In this document: piece by piece, positions 10,554 through 22,328 of the stretch
Layout of the letters: each line of letters opens with the position of its first letter
Position numbering within the stretch: the stretch's first letter is position 1
NCBI GenBank assembly: GCA_963785745.1
Contig: CAWAWR010000016.1
Location: forward strand, 310,001 to 374,000
Length of the DNA stretch: 64,000 nucleotides
Direction of reading: 5' to 3'
DNA from: VAZQ01 sp963785745
GTDB lineage: Bacteria > Pseudomonadota > Alphaproteobacteria > Rhizobiales > Xanthobacteraceae
Translations under genes and position numbers: made by a program
The notes under the pieces: generated by a model
Seen by the model: the letters and a program-made list of their open reading frames with translations, nothing else
Told to the model about the DNA's origin: nothing
The model's database searches: none

Positions 10554-11423
10554 TCACCGTTCCAGCCGCGCCAGCAGGCTGGACGTGTCCCAGCGCTTGC
10601 CGCCCATCTTCTGCACTTCGGAATAGAACTGATCGACCAGTGCGGTGACCGGCAGGTTCGCGCCGTTCTTGCGCGCCTCACCGAGGCAGATCGACATGTC
10701 CTTGCGCATCCAGTCGACCGCGAAGCCGAAGTCGAACTTGCCCTCGTTCATGGTCTTGTAGCGGTTCTCCATCTGCCACGACTGCGCGGCGCCCTTGGAG
10801 ATGGTCTGGATCACCGCCTCGACGTCGAGGCCGGCCTTCTTCGCGAAATGGATTCCCTCCGCCAGTCCCTGCACCAGCCCGGCGATGCAAATCTGGTTCA
10901 CCATCTTGGTGAGCTGGCCGGCGCCCGCGGGCCCGAGCAATTTGCACATCCGCGCATAGGCCGCGATCACCGGCTCGGCGCGGCCATAGGGCGCCGCGTC
11001 GCCGCCGCACATCACCGTCAGCACGCCGTTCTCGGCGCCGGCCTGGCCGCCCGAGACCGGCGCGTCGATCGCATCGAAGCCGCGCTGCTTGGCTTGCGCA
11101 TGAAGCTCGCGCGCGATCTCCGCCGACGCCGTGGTGTGGTCGACGAACACCGCGCCTTTCGCCATGCCGGCGAACGCGCCGTTGTCGCCCAGCGTCACCT
11201 CGCGCAGGTCGTTGTCGTTGCCGACGCAGGCCATGACGAAATCCTGGCCTTGCGCGGCTTCCTTGGGCGTTGCGGCGCGCTTGCCGCCGAATTTGGCGAC
11301 CCAGGAATCGGCCTTGGCGGCGGTGCGGTTATAGACCGTGAGCTCATGGCCGCCCTTGGCCTTGAGATGCCCGGCCATGGGGTAGCCCATCACGCCAAGC
11401 CCGATAAACGCCACCTTCGCCAT
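10554..11423 (-). CDS. NAD(P)-dependent oxidoreductase, 3-hydroxyisobutyrate dehydrogenase family
   Basis: A 289-aa beta-hydroxyacid dehydrogenase. The Rossmann motif AFIGLGVMGYPMAGHL is at residues 5-20, the substrate-binding DAPVSGGQAGAENG at about 120-133, and the catalytic Lys173 lies in GQLTKMVNQ. The start ATG at 11423 follows a strong aggagga ribosome site; any upstream extension would be non-conserved. Family members oxidise 3-hydroxyisobutyrate, tartronate semialdehyde or related acids. mmsA, which acts after 3-hydroxyisobutyrate in valine breakdown, is far away at 56 kb, so the exact substrate is open. Divergent from mrp, with 140 bp between starts. Confidence 0.87.
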   Translation of the reverse strand: MAKVAFIGLGVMGYPMAGHLKAKGGHELTVYNRTAAKADSWVAKFGGKRAATPKEAAQGQDFVMACVGNDNDLREVTLGDNGAFAGMAKGAVFVDHTTASAEIARELHAQAKQRGFDAIDAPVSGGQAGAENGVLTVMCGGDAAPYGRAEPVIAAYARMCKLLGPAGAGQLTKMVNQICIAGLVQGLAEGIHFAKKAGLDVEAVIQTISKGAAQSWQMENRYKTMNEGKFDFGFAVDWMRKDMSICLGEARKNGANLPVTALVDQFYSEVQKMGGKRWDTSSLLARLER

Positions 11424-11563
11424 CGTTTCCTCCTGCCAATGGGCCTGTTCACAGCTTATCTGTATCGTGATTGCGACGGCCTTGCGGCGTCCGTCAACTG
11501 GGCGTTGACCCGGTTCGAGCCGCCCGTATGGTGGCGGCCACAATCAGCAAACGGCGGAGCGCC

Positions 11564-12685
<1,122 letters not shown>

Positions 12686-12726
12686 GGCAGCGCGCCGAAC
12701 CGGTGCCCGCCGCGCTGGAACCTGCG

Positions 12727-14347
12727 CTACGCGTCCGCGAGGCCGCTCCTGCCGCTTTCAACGACGAAGCTCTTGCGCGTCGTCAGGCGGCCGTCGGGCA
12801 CGCTCACCTTGTCGAGCACCTGGAAGTCGGCCTGCCAGCGGGCGGGCGTGACCACGTTGCGGACATAGCCGCGCTGGCTGTTGAAGAATTTGACGTAGGG
12901 CTGCTGCTGGAGCAGAGCTTTATAGGTGTTGTTGATGTCGAAGCCATCGCCGACCGATGAGATCGACGTCGCCACAAACTCGACTCCAAGCGTCGCGGAC
13001 TTCTCATCGGCGAAGTTCTTCTTCAGCTCGCCGGCCCAATTCTGGTGGATGTCGCCACAGAGCGTGACCACATTGGCGAGCTTCGCCTCTTCGATCGCAG
13101 CGAACAGGCGATCGCGGGCGGCCACCGCGCCGTCCCATTTGTCGAGGCTTGGCGCGAACACGTTGGGATCGGGATCGCGGTCGTTGCGCATCAGGGTGAC
13201 CTGCTGGGCGAGAACGGTCCAGCGCGCCTTCGCGCTCTTGAAGCTATCGTGGAGCCAGCGCTCCTGCGCGTCGCCGAGCATGGTGCGGTTCGGCTCGCTT
13301 GCCTCGGCGCAATTGGCCACGACGCGTGGACCTTTGGCGCAGGCTTGCGGCGAACGGAAGCTCCGCGTGTCGAGCACGCTCATCGAGAGGAGGTCGCCGA
13401 CGCCGAAGCGCCGGTAGGCCAGGATGTCGGGGCCGCGTGGCATCTGCGCCTTGCGTACCGGCAGATGCTCGTACCAGGCCTGGAAGGCGGCCGCGCGCCG
13501 CAGCAGGAACAATTCCGGCGGCGCAAAGTCCTCTGTGGTGTTGCCGGCCCAGTCGTTGTCGACCTCGTGATCGTCGAAGCTCATGATGAACGGCGTCGAC
13601 GCGTGCGCTGCCTGTAGGTCGGGGTCGGACTTGTAGATCGCATAGCGGTGCCGGTAGTCGTCGAGAGTGTAGGTCTCGTCCGGTTCGCCTGGCATGACGC
13701 GGACGACGGGCAGATTGGCTTGGCCCGGCCGCAGCACGCGGTACTCGTAGATATAGTCGCCGTAGTGGAAGACGAAATCGAACCGTTCGGACGCTATGTT
13801 GCGGAACGCGGTGAAGTAGCCGTCCTCGTATTTCTGGCAGCCGGCGACACCGAAGCGGACCTGCGCAACCGACGCACCCGCTCCCGGCAGCGTGCGCGAG
13901 CGGCCCACGCGGCTGCGCTCCTTGCCGATGGTGAACTGATAGAAATAGTCGCGCCCCGGCTCGAGGCCGTCGAGCTCGACATGCACCGCATGGCCGAGCT
14001 CGGGATGCGCGACCGCGGTGCCCTTGCGCACGACCTGGCGCATGCGCTCGTCGGCGGCCACCGACCATTCAACCTCGACCGGCCGCTTCGGCATCCCGCC
14101 GCTGCGCTCGAAGCGGCTCCGGCGCGATCTTGGTCCAGATCACGAATCCGTCCGGTGCCGGATCGCCGGATGCGACGCCGAGCGAAAACGGATAAGCCGC
14201 GAAGACCGGGCTGCCCCAGACCGGACGTGCGAACAGCCCGCCGGTTGTTGTGACCAGGGCGGAGGCGCCGAGGCCATGCAGCAAAGTGCGGCGATTGACG
14301 GTAGCGAAGCCGTCGACATCGAGACGCCGAGGAAAACGAATGGTCAT
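12727..14347 (-). pseudogene. phoD: Alkaline phosphatase D (PhoD) family protein, Tat-exported, frameshifted
   Basis: Periplasmic metallophosphatase. The ATG at 14347 follows aaaggggggc. A Tat signal (NRRTLLHGLG) leads into FSLGVASGDPAPDGFVIWTKIAPEPL; the frame then moves by one base and resumes at GGMPKRPVEVEW. The metallophosphatase core follows: FGVAGCQ, HYGDYIYEYR, MSFDDHEVDNDW and TLCGDIHQNW, all expected metal-ligand segments. The break maps to TCGAA at 14108-14112 (TTCGA on the coding strand). Deleting one T reads PLERSGGMP, the normal family wording, and gives a 539-aa protein. Probably intact in the organism. Convergent with mrp. Confidence 0.86.
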
Positions 14348-14485
14348 GAAGCCCCCCTTTGTAGCGGCTCAAAGGTAGGCCGGGGGCGATGACCTGCGGA
14401 TGACAATCCAGCCGACGCATCCTTGCAGATAGGGCCGAAAATCCGCATTCTTGATGTGTCACATTGAATTGGTTGGGGGATTGAA

Positions 14486-14947
14486 ATGAGCGGGCTGCGA
14501 GCCAAGACAATGGGCCTCCTCGCAATTGTCACCGCGCTGGTCGGGACGATGCTCGCCGCCCCGCAGGCATTTGCGCAGAAGGCGCCGGATCCGTTTACGC
14601 AGGAGGTCCTCGTCAAGGCGACGCTGCTGACCTTCAACGACGCCAACGTCACCGGCAACTACGCCGTGATGCACGCCAAGCTATCGAAACCGTTCCGCGA
14701 CGAATTTTCGCCGGAGCGGCTGGCGGCGGCATTCAAGGTTTTCCGGGACAATCGGATCGATTTCGACCTCATCGTCGCCAAGCCTCCGGTCGAGAGCCAG
14801 CCGGCGCGGGTCAGCGACAAAGGCGTGCTCATGCTGTACGGCCATTTCGATACGACGCCGAGTCGCGTCCACTACGAGCTCGAGTACATCATGTCCGACG
14901 GCGAGTGGAGGCCGATCCGGATCAACGTCCAGCTCAAGAAGCCGTGA
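14486..14947 (+). CDS. Secreted hypothetical protein
   Basis: A 153-aa protein with a clear Sec signal peptide (hydrophobic stretch at about residues 9-30, cleavage near APQAFA-QK). The mature part mixes helices and strands, with segments such as TFNDANVTGNYAVMHAKLS and a final PIRINVQLKKP. That looks like a small NTF2- or cystatin-like fold, but I recognise no family. The start ATG at 14486 has a gggggatt site upstream. It stands alone between phoD (divergent) and the TRAP receptor gene, 90 bp upstream of the latter. No function can be assigned. Confidence 0.72.
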   Translation: MSGLRAKTMGLLAIVTALVGTMLAAPQAFAQKAPDPFTQEVLVKATLLTFNDANVTGNYAVMHAKLSKPFRDEFSPERLAAAFKVFRDNRIDFDLIVAKPPVESQPARVSDKGVLMLYGHFDTTPSRVHYELEYIMSDGEWRPIRINVQLKKP

Positions 14948-15037
14948 GAAATGCGTGAGAAATGACGGTATTTTGTTGCCGCAATTCGTGCGCATGATCC
15001 CGCGCGACGCCAGGCTAATCCGGCGCAGGAGTCCGAT

Positions 15038-16129
<1,092 letters not shown>

Positions 16130-16163
16130 TCGAACGTTCGCCGCAATGCGACAGGTTTGAGGC

Positions 16164-17288
16164 ATGTCCACGTCGCTGCCACGCGCCATGGCCGTGCTCG
16201 AAGCCGGCATGCGCGCCAAGCTCCACGTCGGCGCGCAGCTCTTTGTCGCTCTGAACGGAAAGCCGGTTGCGGATACAGCCATCGGACTGGCGGCGCCCGG
16301 CCGGGACATGACCCCGGACTCCATGATGACCTGGCTGTCGTGCTCGAAGATCGCGACGTCGGTCCTGTTTGCGCGCCTCTGGCAGGAGGGCCTGGTCGAT
16401 CTCGACGATCCGATCGCACGCCACATCCTGGAGTTCGCCGGCGGCGGCAAGGACGGCATCACCGTCCGCCATGTCTGGACCCACACCTGCGGCTTGCTCA
16501 ATGTCGAGGAAAAGCTGTTTCCGGTTCGCTACAGCCAGAGCCACGACGCCAACATCGCGCTGATTTGCGCGTCCGGGATCGACAAGGATGTGAAGCCCGG
16601 TGCGCGTGCCGGCTACCAGACCAGCGTGGTCGCCTTGCTGCTCGCCGAGATCGTGAACCGCAAACGGCAGCGCGATTTCCGGCAGGTCATTCGCGACGAA
16701 ATATTCCTGCCGCTCGGCATGACGGATTCATGGCTCGGCATGACGCGCCGATGTCCTCGAACTCGTACAAGCGATCGGCTCGGGCAGACGTTCGACACCA
16801 GCGGGAGCGAGCCGAAGCCGGGTTCGTGGGCGCCCGACGCGCCACATCATCTCACGGCGTTCATGCCCGGCGGCAATGGCCGCGGTCCGATGCGCGAGCT
16901 CGCGCGCCTGCTCGAACTGTTGCGAACGCACGGCACGCTCGACGGCATCGGACTGCTCACGCCAACGACGGTGGACGCAATGACGGCTCGCCAACGCGCC
17001 GGCATGTACGATGTGGGTTGGGGCCTGGTGCTCGATTGGGGGCTTGGATTGACCTTGGACTCACGCATGCACCACGGCGGCGCGACCCACCTCTACGGAT
17101 ATGGACGCCATGCGTCGCCGCGTACCTTCGGGCATTCCGGTTTCCGCACCACGACCGCGTTCTGCGACCCCGATCGCGGCCTTGTGGTCGCGTGCTCGTG
17201 GAACGGGATGGTTGCCGACGACGTCATTCACTCCGCCCGGCAGAACGATCTCTGCAGCGCGATCTATGAGGATTTGGCGCTCAATTGA
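16164..17288 (+). CDS. Serine hydrolase of the beta-lactamase / class C fold
   Basis: A 374-aa enzyme without an evident signal peptide. The nucleophile motif S-x-x-K is at Ser59-Lys62 (LSCSKIAT). A Tyr motif (GYQTS) follows near residue 152, and the third motif is HSG (FGHSGFR). This is the arrangement of class C beta-lactamase-like esterases and D-aminopeptidases. Members act as esterases, peptidases or amidases; resistance function should not be inferred. It lies 35 bp downstream of dctP on the same strand, possibly in one transcript, and its last 8 bp overlap the convergent Bug receptor gene. Confidence 0.82.
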   Translation: MSTSLPRAMAVLEAGMRAKLHVGAQLFVALNGKPVADTAIGLAAPGRDMTPDSMMTWLSCSKIATSVLFARLWQEGLVDLDDPIARHILEFAGGGKDGITVRHVWTHTCGLLNVEEKLFPVRYSQSHDANIALICASGIDKDVKPGARAGYQTSVVALLLAEIVNRKRQRDFRQVIRDEIFLPLGMTDSWLGMTRRCPRTRTSDRLGQTFDTSGSEPKPGSWAPDAPHHLTAFMPGGNGRGPMRELARLLELLRTHGTLDGIGLLTPTTVDAMTARQRAGMYDVGWGLVLDWGLGLTLDSRMHHGGATHLYGYGRHASPRTFGHSGFRTTTAFCDPDRGLVVACSWNGMVADDVIHSARQNDLCSAIYEDLALN

Positions 17289-18261
17289 CCTTGATGCCGG
17301 CGGCCTTCACCAAGGCGATGTTCTCCGCGATTTCCTTTTTGACCAGCGCATCGAATGCTTGCGGCGTGATCGGCATCGGATCGATGCCATTCTGCGCGAG
17401 CCGTTTGTCCATGCCCGGCGCCTGCAGGACCTTCTGCACTTCCTGATGCAGCCGGTCGACGATCTCGCGCGGGGTCTTGGCCGGGACGAAGACGCCGAGC
17501 CAGAACGTGTAGTCGGAATTGGCGTAACCGGCCTCCAATGAAGTCGGCACATCCGGCAGCGCGGGGCTGCGTTTCGGCGTGGTGACGGCAAGCGCCGTCA
17601 CCTTGCCGCTGCGAATAAGCGGGATGGCGGGCGCGATGCTGGAGCAGGTGAAGTCCACGCGTCCGGTCATGACCTCGGTGAGGGCTTCCGGCATGCCCTT
17701 GAACGGTACATGGACGGCCTCGAATCCGGCGCTGACGCGGAAGCGTTCGGTGCTGAGATGGGTCGCCGAGCCGACGCCCGCGGTCGCGTAGGTCAGTCCA
17801 CCCGGCCTGGACTTGGCGGCGGCAACCAGCTCCTTCAGCGTCTTGAAGCCCTTGTCCGGTGCAACCACCGTGACATTGGGCGAACTGCCGAGTGACGCAA
17901 CGGCTGCGAAATCGCGGGCTGCGTCGTAGGGAACGTTGGGATAGATCGCCGGAATGGCCGAGTGGGCCGATGAATTGATGAGAAGCGTGTAGCCGTCGGG
18001 ATCGGCGCGCGCGACCGTCGTTGCGCCGGTCATGCCGCCGGCGCCCACGCGATTTTCCAGGACCAATGTCTGACCGAGCTGCTGCGACAGCGGTTCGAGC
18101 AGCAAACGTCCCACGACGTCGACGGTGCTGCCGGCGGAAAACGGCGCGATCACGCGGATCGTTTTGTTCGGCCAGGCTTGGGCGCGGGCGATGTGCGGCG
18201 CGAACGGCCATGCGGCTGCGGCGCCCGCGAGGCGCAGGAATTGGCGGCGTCGAAGTGTCAT
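17281..18261 (-). CDS. Tripartite tricarboxylate transporter (Bug/TctC family) substrate-binding protein
   Basis: A 326-aa periplasmic receptor with a Tat-like leader RRRQFLRLAGAAAAW. The Bug-family wording is clear: WPNKTIRVIAPFSAGSTVDVVGR, VENRVGAGG-type glycine turn (VLENRVGAGGMTG), DPDGYTLLINSSAHS and PYDAARDFAAV. These receptors bind small carboxylates for TctAB permeases, but no tctA or tctB gene lies nearby, so it is an orphan receptor, as is common in soil bacteria. The start is an ATG at 18261. The dctM gene lies 80 bp upstream, reading the same way, so a dctQ-dctM-bug transcript is conceivable. Confidence 0.9.
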   Translation of the reverse strand: MTLRRRQFLRLAGAAAAWPFAPHIARAQAWPNKTIRVIAPFSAGSTVDVVGRLLLEPLSQQLGQTLVLENRVGAGGMTGATTVARADPDGYTLLINSSAHSAIPAIYPNVPYDAARDFAAVASLGSSPNVTVVAPDKGFKTLKELVAAAKSRPGGLTYATAGVGSATHLSTERFRVSAGFEAVHVPFKGMPEALTEVMTGRVDFTCSSIAPAIPLIRSGKVTALAVTTPKRSPALPDVPTSLEAGYANSDYTFWLGVFVPAKTPREIVDRLHQEVQKVLQAPGMDKRLAQNGIDPMPITPQAFDALVKKEIAENIALVKAAGIKVN

Positions 18262-18341
18262 AGCGTGGCCTTTGATCGAGCGTTGTTGGCGCGAGGGTAT
18301 GACGATACCCGAGGTGCGCAAAGGCCTTTGCGAGGCGTGCG

Positions 18342-19775
18342 TCAACGTGCCGGGTCGAGCTGGATCGGCGGCAGGTCCGGCAAGTCGGGCAGCGGGATGT
18401 CGATCCTGATCGTTGACGGATCGATCTTGGGGCCGCGGTCGATCCAATAGGTCACCGACTGCGGCCAGAAGATCAGGATCGCCACCAGGATCACCTGCAG
18501 CATCACCCAGGGGATCGCGCCCCAATAGATGTCGGCGGTCCGCACCGTCGGCGGCGCCACGCCGCGCAGATAGAACAGCGCGAAACCGAACGGCGGATGC
18601 ATGAAGCTGGTCTGGATGTTGGCGCAGATCATCAGGCCGAACCAGACCAGATCGATCCCGAGCTTGGCCGCGACCGGCGCCAGCAGCGGCACGACGATGA
18701 AGGCGATCTCGAAGAAATCGAGGAAGAACGCCAGCACGAAGATGAAGATGTTGACGAAGATCAGGAAGCCGACCACGCCGCCGGGCAGCGAGGTCAGCCA
18801 GTCCTCGATCCAGACCTTTCCGCCGACCCCCTGAAACACCAGGCTGAACACGCGCGCGCCGATCAGGATGAAGACCACCATCGCGGTGATGCGCATGGTC
18901 GTCGCCATCGCCTGATAGGTCATCGGCCAGGTCAGCCGGCGGTTGACCGCCGCCAGCAGCAGCGATCCGACGGCGCCGGCTGCGCCCGCTTCGGTCGGTG
19001 TCGCGAGCCCGAAATAGATCGTGCCCAGCACCAGGAACATCAGGCCAAGCGACGGAACGATGCCGCGCAGGCACTTTCCCCACAGCGCCCAGCCATGCAG
19101 CGTGCGCGCTTCGCGCGGCAGCGCCGGAACGTCCTTCGGCCAGATCAGGCTCACGATCAGCACCCAGGCGCAGAACAGCCCGATCTGGATCAGGCTCGGC
19201 CCGATCGCGCCGGCATACATGGCCCCGACCGGCTGGTTGAGCACGCCGGCGAGCACGATCAGCACCAGCGACGGCGGAATGAGCTGGGTGATGGTGCCGG
19301 ATGCGGCGATGACGCCGGTGGCGTGACGGGTGGAATAGCCGTAGCGCAGCATCAGCGGCAGCGCGATCACCGCCATGGCGATCACCGATGCCGCGATCGT
19401 GCCGGTGATGGCGCCGAGAATCGCGCCGACGAAGATCACTGCATAGGACAGCCCGCCGCGCACCGGCCCGAACATTTGTCCGATCGAATCCAGGAGGTCT
19501 TCGGCGAGCCCTGAACGTTCGAGGATCGCGCCCATGAAGGTGAAGAACGGAATCGAAAGCAGCAGCGCGCCTTGCTCCTCCGAGACGATCGAGAACACCT
19601 GATAGACGAGATTGCCGAGGAAATTCGGCTCGATCAGTCCAAGCTCGATCCCGATGACGCCGAACACAAGACCGACGGCGGCGACCGAGAACGCCGCCGG
19701 GTAGCCAAACAACATGAAAACGATAAGCCCCGCGAACATCAGGGGCGCAATATTGCTGCGAACGAACTCGATCAT
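18342..19775 (-). CDS. dctM: TRAP transporter large permease subunit (DctM)
   Basis: A 477-aa integral membrane protein with about 12 helices, the channel subunit of a sodium-driven TRAP uptake system. Hallmarks: IPFFTFMGAILERSGLAEDLLDS near the N-terminus, GAILGAITGTIAASVIAMAVIALP (the glycine-rich re-entrant hairpin) and GTITQLIPPSLVLIVL. A second copy of this theme lies in the C-terminal half (FLDFFEIAFIVVPLLAPVAAKLG, QTSFMHPPFGFALFYL). The start overlaps the dctQ stop by 4 bp, indicating translational coupling. The wording resembles transporters annotated for mannitol, chloroaromatic or 2-oxo acids; the substrate is inferred only through dctP. Confidence 0.92.
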   Translation of the reverse strand: MIEFVRSNIAPLMFAGLIVFMLFGYPAAFSVAAVGLVFGVIGIELGLIEPNFLGNLVYQVFSIVSEEQGALLLSIPFFTFMGAILERSGLAEDLLDSIGQMFGPVRGGLSYAVIFVGAILGAITGTIAASVIAMAVIALPLMLRYGYSTRHATGVIAASGTITQLIPPSLVLIVLAGVLNQPVGAMYAGAIGPSLIQIGLFCAWVLIVSLIWPKDVPALPREARTLHGWALWGKCLRGIVPSLGLMFLVLGTIYFGLATPTEAGAAGAVGSLLLAAVNRRLTWPMTYQAMATTMRITAMVVFILIGARVFSLVFQGVGGKVWIEDWLTSLPGGVVGFLIFVNIFIFVLAFFLDFFEIAFIVVPLLAPVAAKLGIDLVWFGLMICANIQTSFMHPPFGFALFYLRGVAPPTVRTADIYWGAIPWVMLQVILVAILIFWPQSVTYWIDRGPKIDPSTIRIDIPLPDLPDLPPIQLDPAR

Positions 19776-20311
19776 TGCAGCGGCGTCTCGTATTCGTATT
19801 CGAGCCGATAGCTATCGTTGAGCGCCGCGATGCGCTTGATGAGCTCGGCAATGCCTTGCAGCGCCAGCAGCGCGAAGCCGAGCGGCAGCATGAGCTTGAC
19901 CGGCCAGCGCACAAGGCCGCCGGCATTGGACGACATCTCGCCGATGCGCCACAACTCCACGAACCACGGCCAGGTGAAATAGATAAGCACCGCGCAGAAC
20001 GGCAGCAGGAACAGGGCGCCGCCGGCGATGTCGATCCAGATCCGCCCGCGCTCCGACAAGGATGAATAGATGACGTCGACCCGCACGTGCTCGTTCACCT
20101 TGAGTACATAGGGCGCGCCGAAGAACACGATCGCCGCGAACATGTACCACTGCAGCTCGAGCCAGGCGTTGGAGCTGGTGTCGAAGGCGTAGCGGCTGAT
20201 GGCGTTGCCGGTCGAGATCAGGCAGGCAAACAGCACGAGCCAGGTGGCGAGCGTCCCGAACCAGCCACTGACCGCGTCGATGACGCGGCTCGCTTTCAAG
20301 AGCCCGCCCAC
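19772..20311 (-). CDS. dctQ: TRAP transporter small permease subunit (DctQ)
   Basis: A 179-aa protein with four predicted membrane helices (about residues 17-40, 52-72, 93-113, 135-158). It contains the DctQ-type segment WLELQWYMFAAIVFFGAPYVLKVNEHVRVD, which matches the family's central helix pair and the HVRVD motif. It forms the permease with DctM, whose gene starts inside the last codons of this one (ATGA overlap). The start ATG at 20311 begins MGGLLKASRVIDAV. 131 bp separate it from moaA upstream; nothing else is visible in that gap. Confidence 0.9.
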   Translation of the reverse strand: MGGLLKASRVIDAVSGWFGTLATWLVLFACLISTGNAISRYAFDTSSNAWLELQWYMFAAIVFFGAPYVLKVNEHVRVDVIYSSLSERGRIWIDIAGGALFLLPFCAVLIYFTWPWFVELWRIGEMSSNAGGLVRWPVKLMLPLGFALLALQGIAELIKRIAALNDSYRLEYEYETPLQ

Positions 20312-20442
20312 GTCCTTGTTCCCCTTGGCCGCGTTCCCCCAGCGATTTCTTATCGCTAATCCGGCTGCGACGCCAACGGGCCAGGGGGTGGCGTGGCGCC
20401 GCTGCTACCGATTGCCTTCGGTGTCGGCGCCGCGGCGGGCGA

Positions 20443-21471
20443 TCACCCGCCGGTCACGCTCATGTGCCGCGACACCGCCGGCCGCTGGTGGCGGCGGTCG
20501 ATGATGAAGTCGTGCCCCTTGGGTTTGCGCGCGATCGCTTCTTCGATGGCGGCATCGAGCAGGCCGTTGGCCTCCGAGGCGCGCAGCGGCGTGCGCAGGT
20601 CGGCCGCGTCCTCTTGCCCCAGGCACATATAGAGCGTGCCGGTGCAGGTGATGCGCACGCGGTTGCAGGATTCGCAGAAATTGTGGGTGAGGGGGGTGAT
20701 GAAACCGAGCGTGCCGCCGGTTTCCGCGACGCGTACGTAGCGCGCCGGCCCGCCGGTGCGATAGGCGATGTCGTCGAGCGTGTAGCGCTCGGCGAGGCGT
20801 GCGCGCACGATCGACAGCGGCAGATACTGATCGAGCCGGCCTTCGCCGACGTCGCCGAGCGGCATCACCTCGATCAAGGTGAGCTCCATGCCACGGCCAT
20901 GCGCCCATTCGACCAGCGCGGGGATCTCGTCTTCGTTGACGCCCTTGAGGGCGACCGCGTTGATCTTGACGCGCAGGCCGGCCGCCTGCGCGGCATCGAT
21001 GCCGGCGATCACCTTGTCGAGCTCGCCCCAGCGCGTGATGGCGCGGAATTTCTCGGCATCGAGGGTATCCAGCGAAACATTGATGCGCTTGACGCCGTGA
21101 TCGGCGAGCTCGCGCGCGTATTTCGGAAGCTGCGAGCCGTTGGTGGTCAGTGTCAGCTCGTCGAGATCGCCGGAGGCGAGGTGGCGCGACAACGAGCCGA
21201 CGAGCGTCATGATCCCGCGCCGGACCAGCGGCTCGCCGCCGGTCAGCCTGAGCTTGCGCACGCCGCGCGCCACGAACGCGCTGCACAGGCGATCGAGCTC
21301 TTCCAGCGTGAGCAGGTCCGCCTTCGGCAGGAAGTTCATGTTCTCGGACATGCAATAGACGCAGCGGAAGTCGCACCGATCCGTCACCGACACGCGCAAA
21401 TAGGTGATCGCGCGCGCGAACGGATCGATCAGCGGACGCCGAACTTCGAACTCTGACACTGCCTGCGCCAT
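20443..21471 (-). CDS. moaA: GTP 3',8-cyclase MoaA, molybdenum cofactor biosynthesis
   Basis: Radical-SAM enzyme that converts GTP to 3',8-cyclo-GTP, the first step of molybdenum cofactor synthesis, in the cytoplasm. The protein is 342 aa. The N-terminal [4Fe-4S] motif Cys33-x3-Cys37-x2-Cys40 (CDFRCVYC) binds SAM. The second cluster is held by Cys266, Cys269 and Cys283. The chain ends in the conserved Gly-Gly tail needed for function. The ATG at 21471 (MAQAVSEFEV) has an aagg site just upstream; further in-frame codons upstream are not family-like. Its product would be needed by the SoxC-type sulfite dehydrogenase at 33.5 kb. Confidence 0.95.
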   Translation of the reverse strand: MAQAVSEFEVRRPLIDPFARAITYLRVSVTDRCDFRCVYCMSENMNFLPKADLLTLEELDRLCSAFVARGVRKLRLTGGEPLVRRGIMTLVGSLSRHLASGDLDELTLTTNGSQLPKYARELADHGVKRINVSLDTLDAEKFRAITRWGELDKVIAGIDAAQAAGLRVKINAVALKGVNEDEIPALVEWAHGRGMELTLIEVMPLGDVGEGRLDQYLPLSIVRARLAERYTLDDIAYRTGGPARYVRVAETGGTLGFITPLTHNFCESCNRVRITCTGTLYMCLGQEDAADLRTPLRASEANGLLDAAIEEAIARKPKGHDFIIDRRHQRPAVSRHMSVTGG

Positions 21472-21648
21472 TCCAACCTTTCCGCCGGTCCGCCGGCGGT
21501 CGCTGCGGCCATGGCCCATGGCAACGGGACGGGCCGATCCTTATGCCTTGTTATTTGGGGACTCTGACGGATATCGGCCAGACCGTCCATAGTTCCCGCA
21601 GCGGCGTAGGGCAGGGCCGCCAGACGACGGTTCAAGGCCGGTCGGGCG

Positions 21649-22170
21649 CTATTGCGCCGGCGGGGGCGGCGGCCAGGGATAGTTCGATGGATAGGCGCTC
21701 GCGGGGTCTTGCCGCCCTGGCGCCGGCTGGGCGGTCATTGCCGCAGGCTCGCCATCAGGGCCGGATTTCTTGACCGCGACTTTCTTCTTGGGCGGTCCGC
21801 TCTTCTTCTTCTGCTGCTGCACCGCCGGCGTCAGTTCGGCATAGACCGGGTTCGGCTGCATGCGGGTCGGCGGCGCGCCTTCGGCGTAGCTTGCAGTGGC
21901 GGGCGCCTCCGCGCGAACACTGATGGTCTGCGGGGCATAGCCCTGCAGGGCGAACGAGATCGCGACCTCACCCGCTGCGGGCACCGTCAGTTCGCAAGGC
22001 GTGCGGCAGGACTGTCCCTCCGCAGTGCGCGCATCCGCTCCCGGCGGTTCGGATTCAATGCGCAACACTTCCGTCGCCGGTCCCGACCGGAAGACGTCCA
22101 TGCTCGGCATCGACATCGAACACGCGGCGAGGATGAGGCCACATGCCGCAATGGCAATAACTCGGCTCAT
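21649..22170 (-). CDS. Lipoprotein with a PEGA-like beta domain and basic, proline-rich tail
   Basis: A 173-aa predicted lipoprotein: the leader MSRVIAIAACGLILAAC ends in a lipobox (LAAC), so it should be lipidated at that Cys. The middle (about residues 35-85) reads LRIESEPPGADARTAEGQSCRTPCELTVPAAGEV..., a PEGA-like surface domain with two Cys that could pair. The last 60 residues are rich in Lys, Pro and Ala, as in peptidoglycan- or wall-associated tails. I chose the ATG at 22170; an ATG five codons upstream (22185) is possible. A perfect 8-bp-stem hairpin lies just upstream. The specific role is unknown. Confidence 0.75.
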   Translation of the reverse strand: MSRVIAIAACGLILAACSMSMPSMDVFRSGPATEVLRIESEPPGADARTAEGQSCRTPCELTVPAAGEVAISFALQGYAPQTISVRAEAPATASYAEGAPPTRMQPNPVYAELTPAVQQQKKKSGPPKKKVAVKKSGPDGEPAAMTAQPAPGRQDPASAYPSNYPWPPPPPAQ

Positions 22171-22187
22171 GGTCGTACCCACCATTG

Positions 22188-22208
22188 AAGACGGCGCACG
22201 GCCGTCTT
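22188..22208. promoter_or_regulatory. Short perfect hairpin in the leader of the lipoprotein gene
   Basis: aagacggc (22188-22195) and gccgtctt (22201-22208) form an 8-bp stem with a 5-base loop, about 18 bp upstream of the lipoprotein start on the reverse strand. It overlaps the place where a ribosome would load, so it could modulate translation. It could equally be a chance GC palindrome. Confidence 0.35.
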
Positions 22209-22328
22209 GCCCCTAGGTAACCATACGAGCGGGGCCGCGGGCACGCAACAGCGGCACCAGCACCGCCAGCCTATAGTGGATATCAGTATCTCTCTCTAAG
22301 TGTGGCGGCGATAGGGTAAATTTCACTG

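Noticed and set aside
16164..17288. Annotation of the serine hydrolase as an antibiotic-resistance beta-lactamase
   Set aside because: Only the fold motifs are shared (SxxK, Tyr, HSG); no signal peptide, and context points to metabolism.
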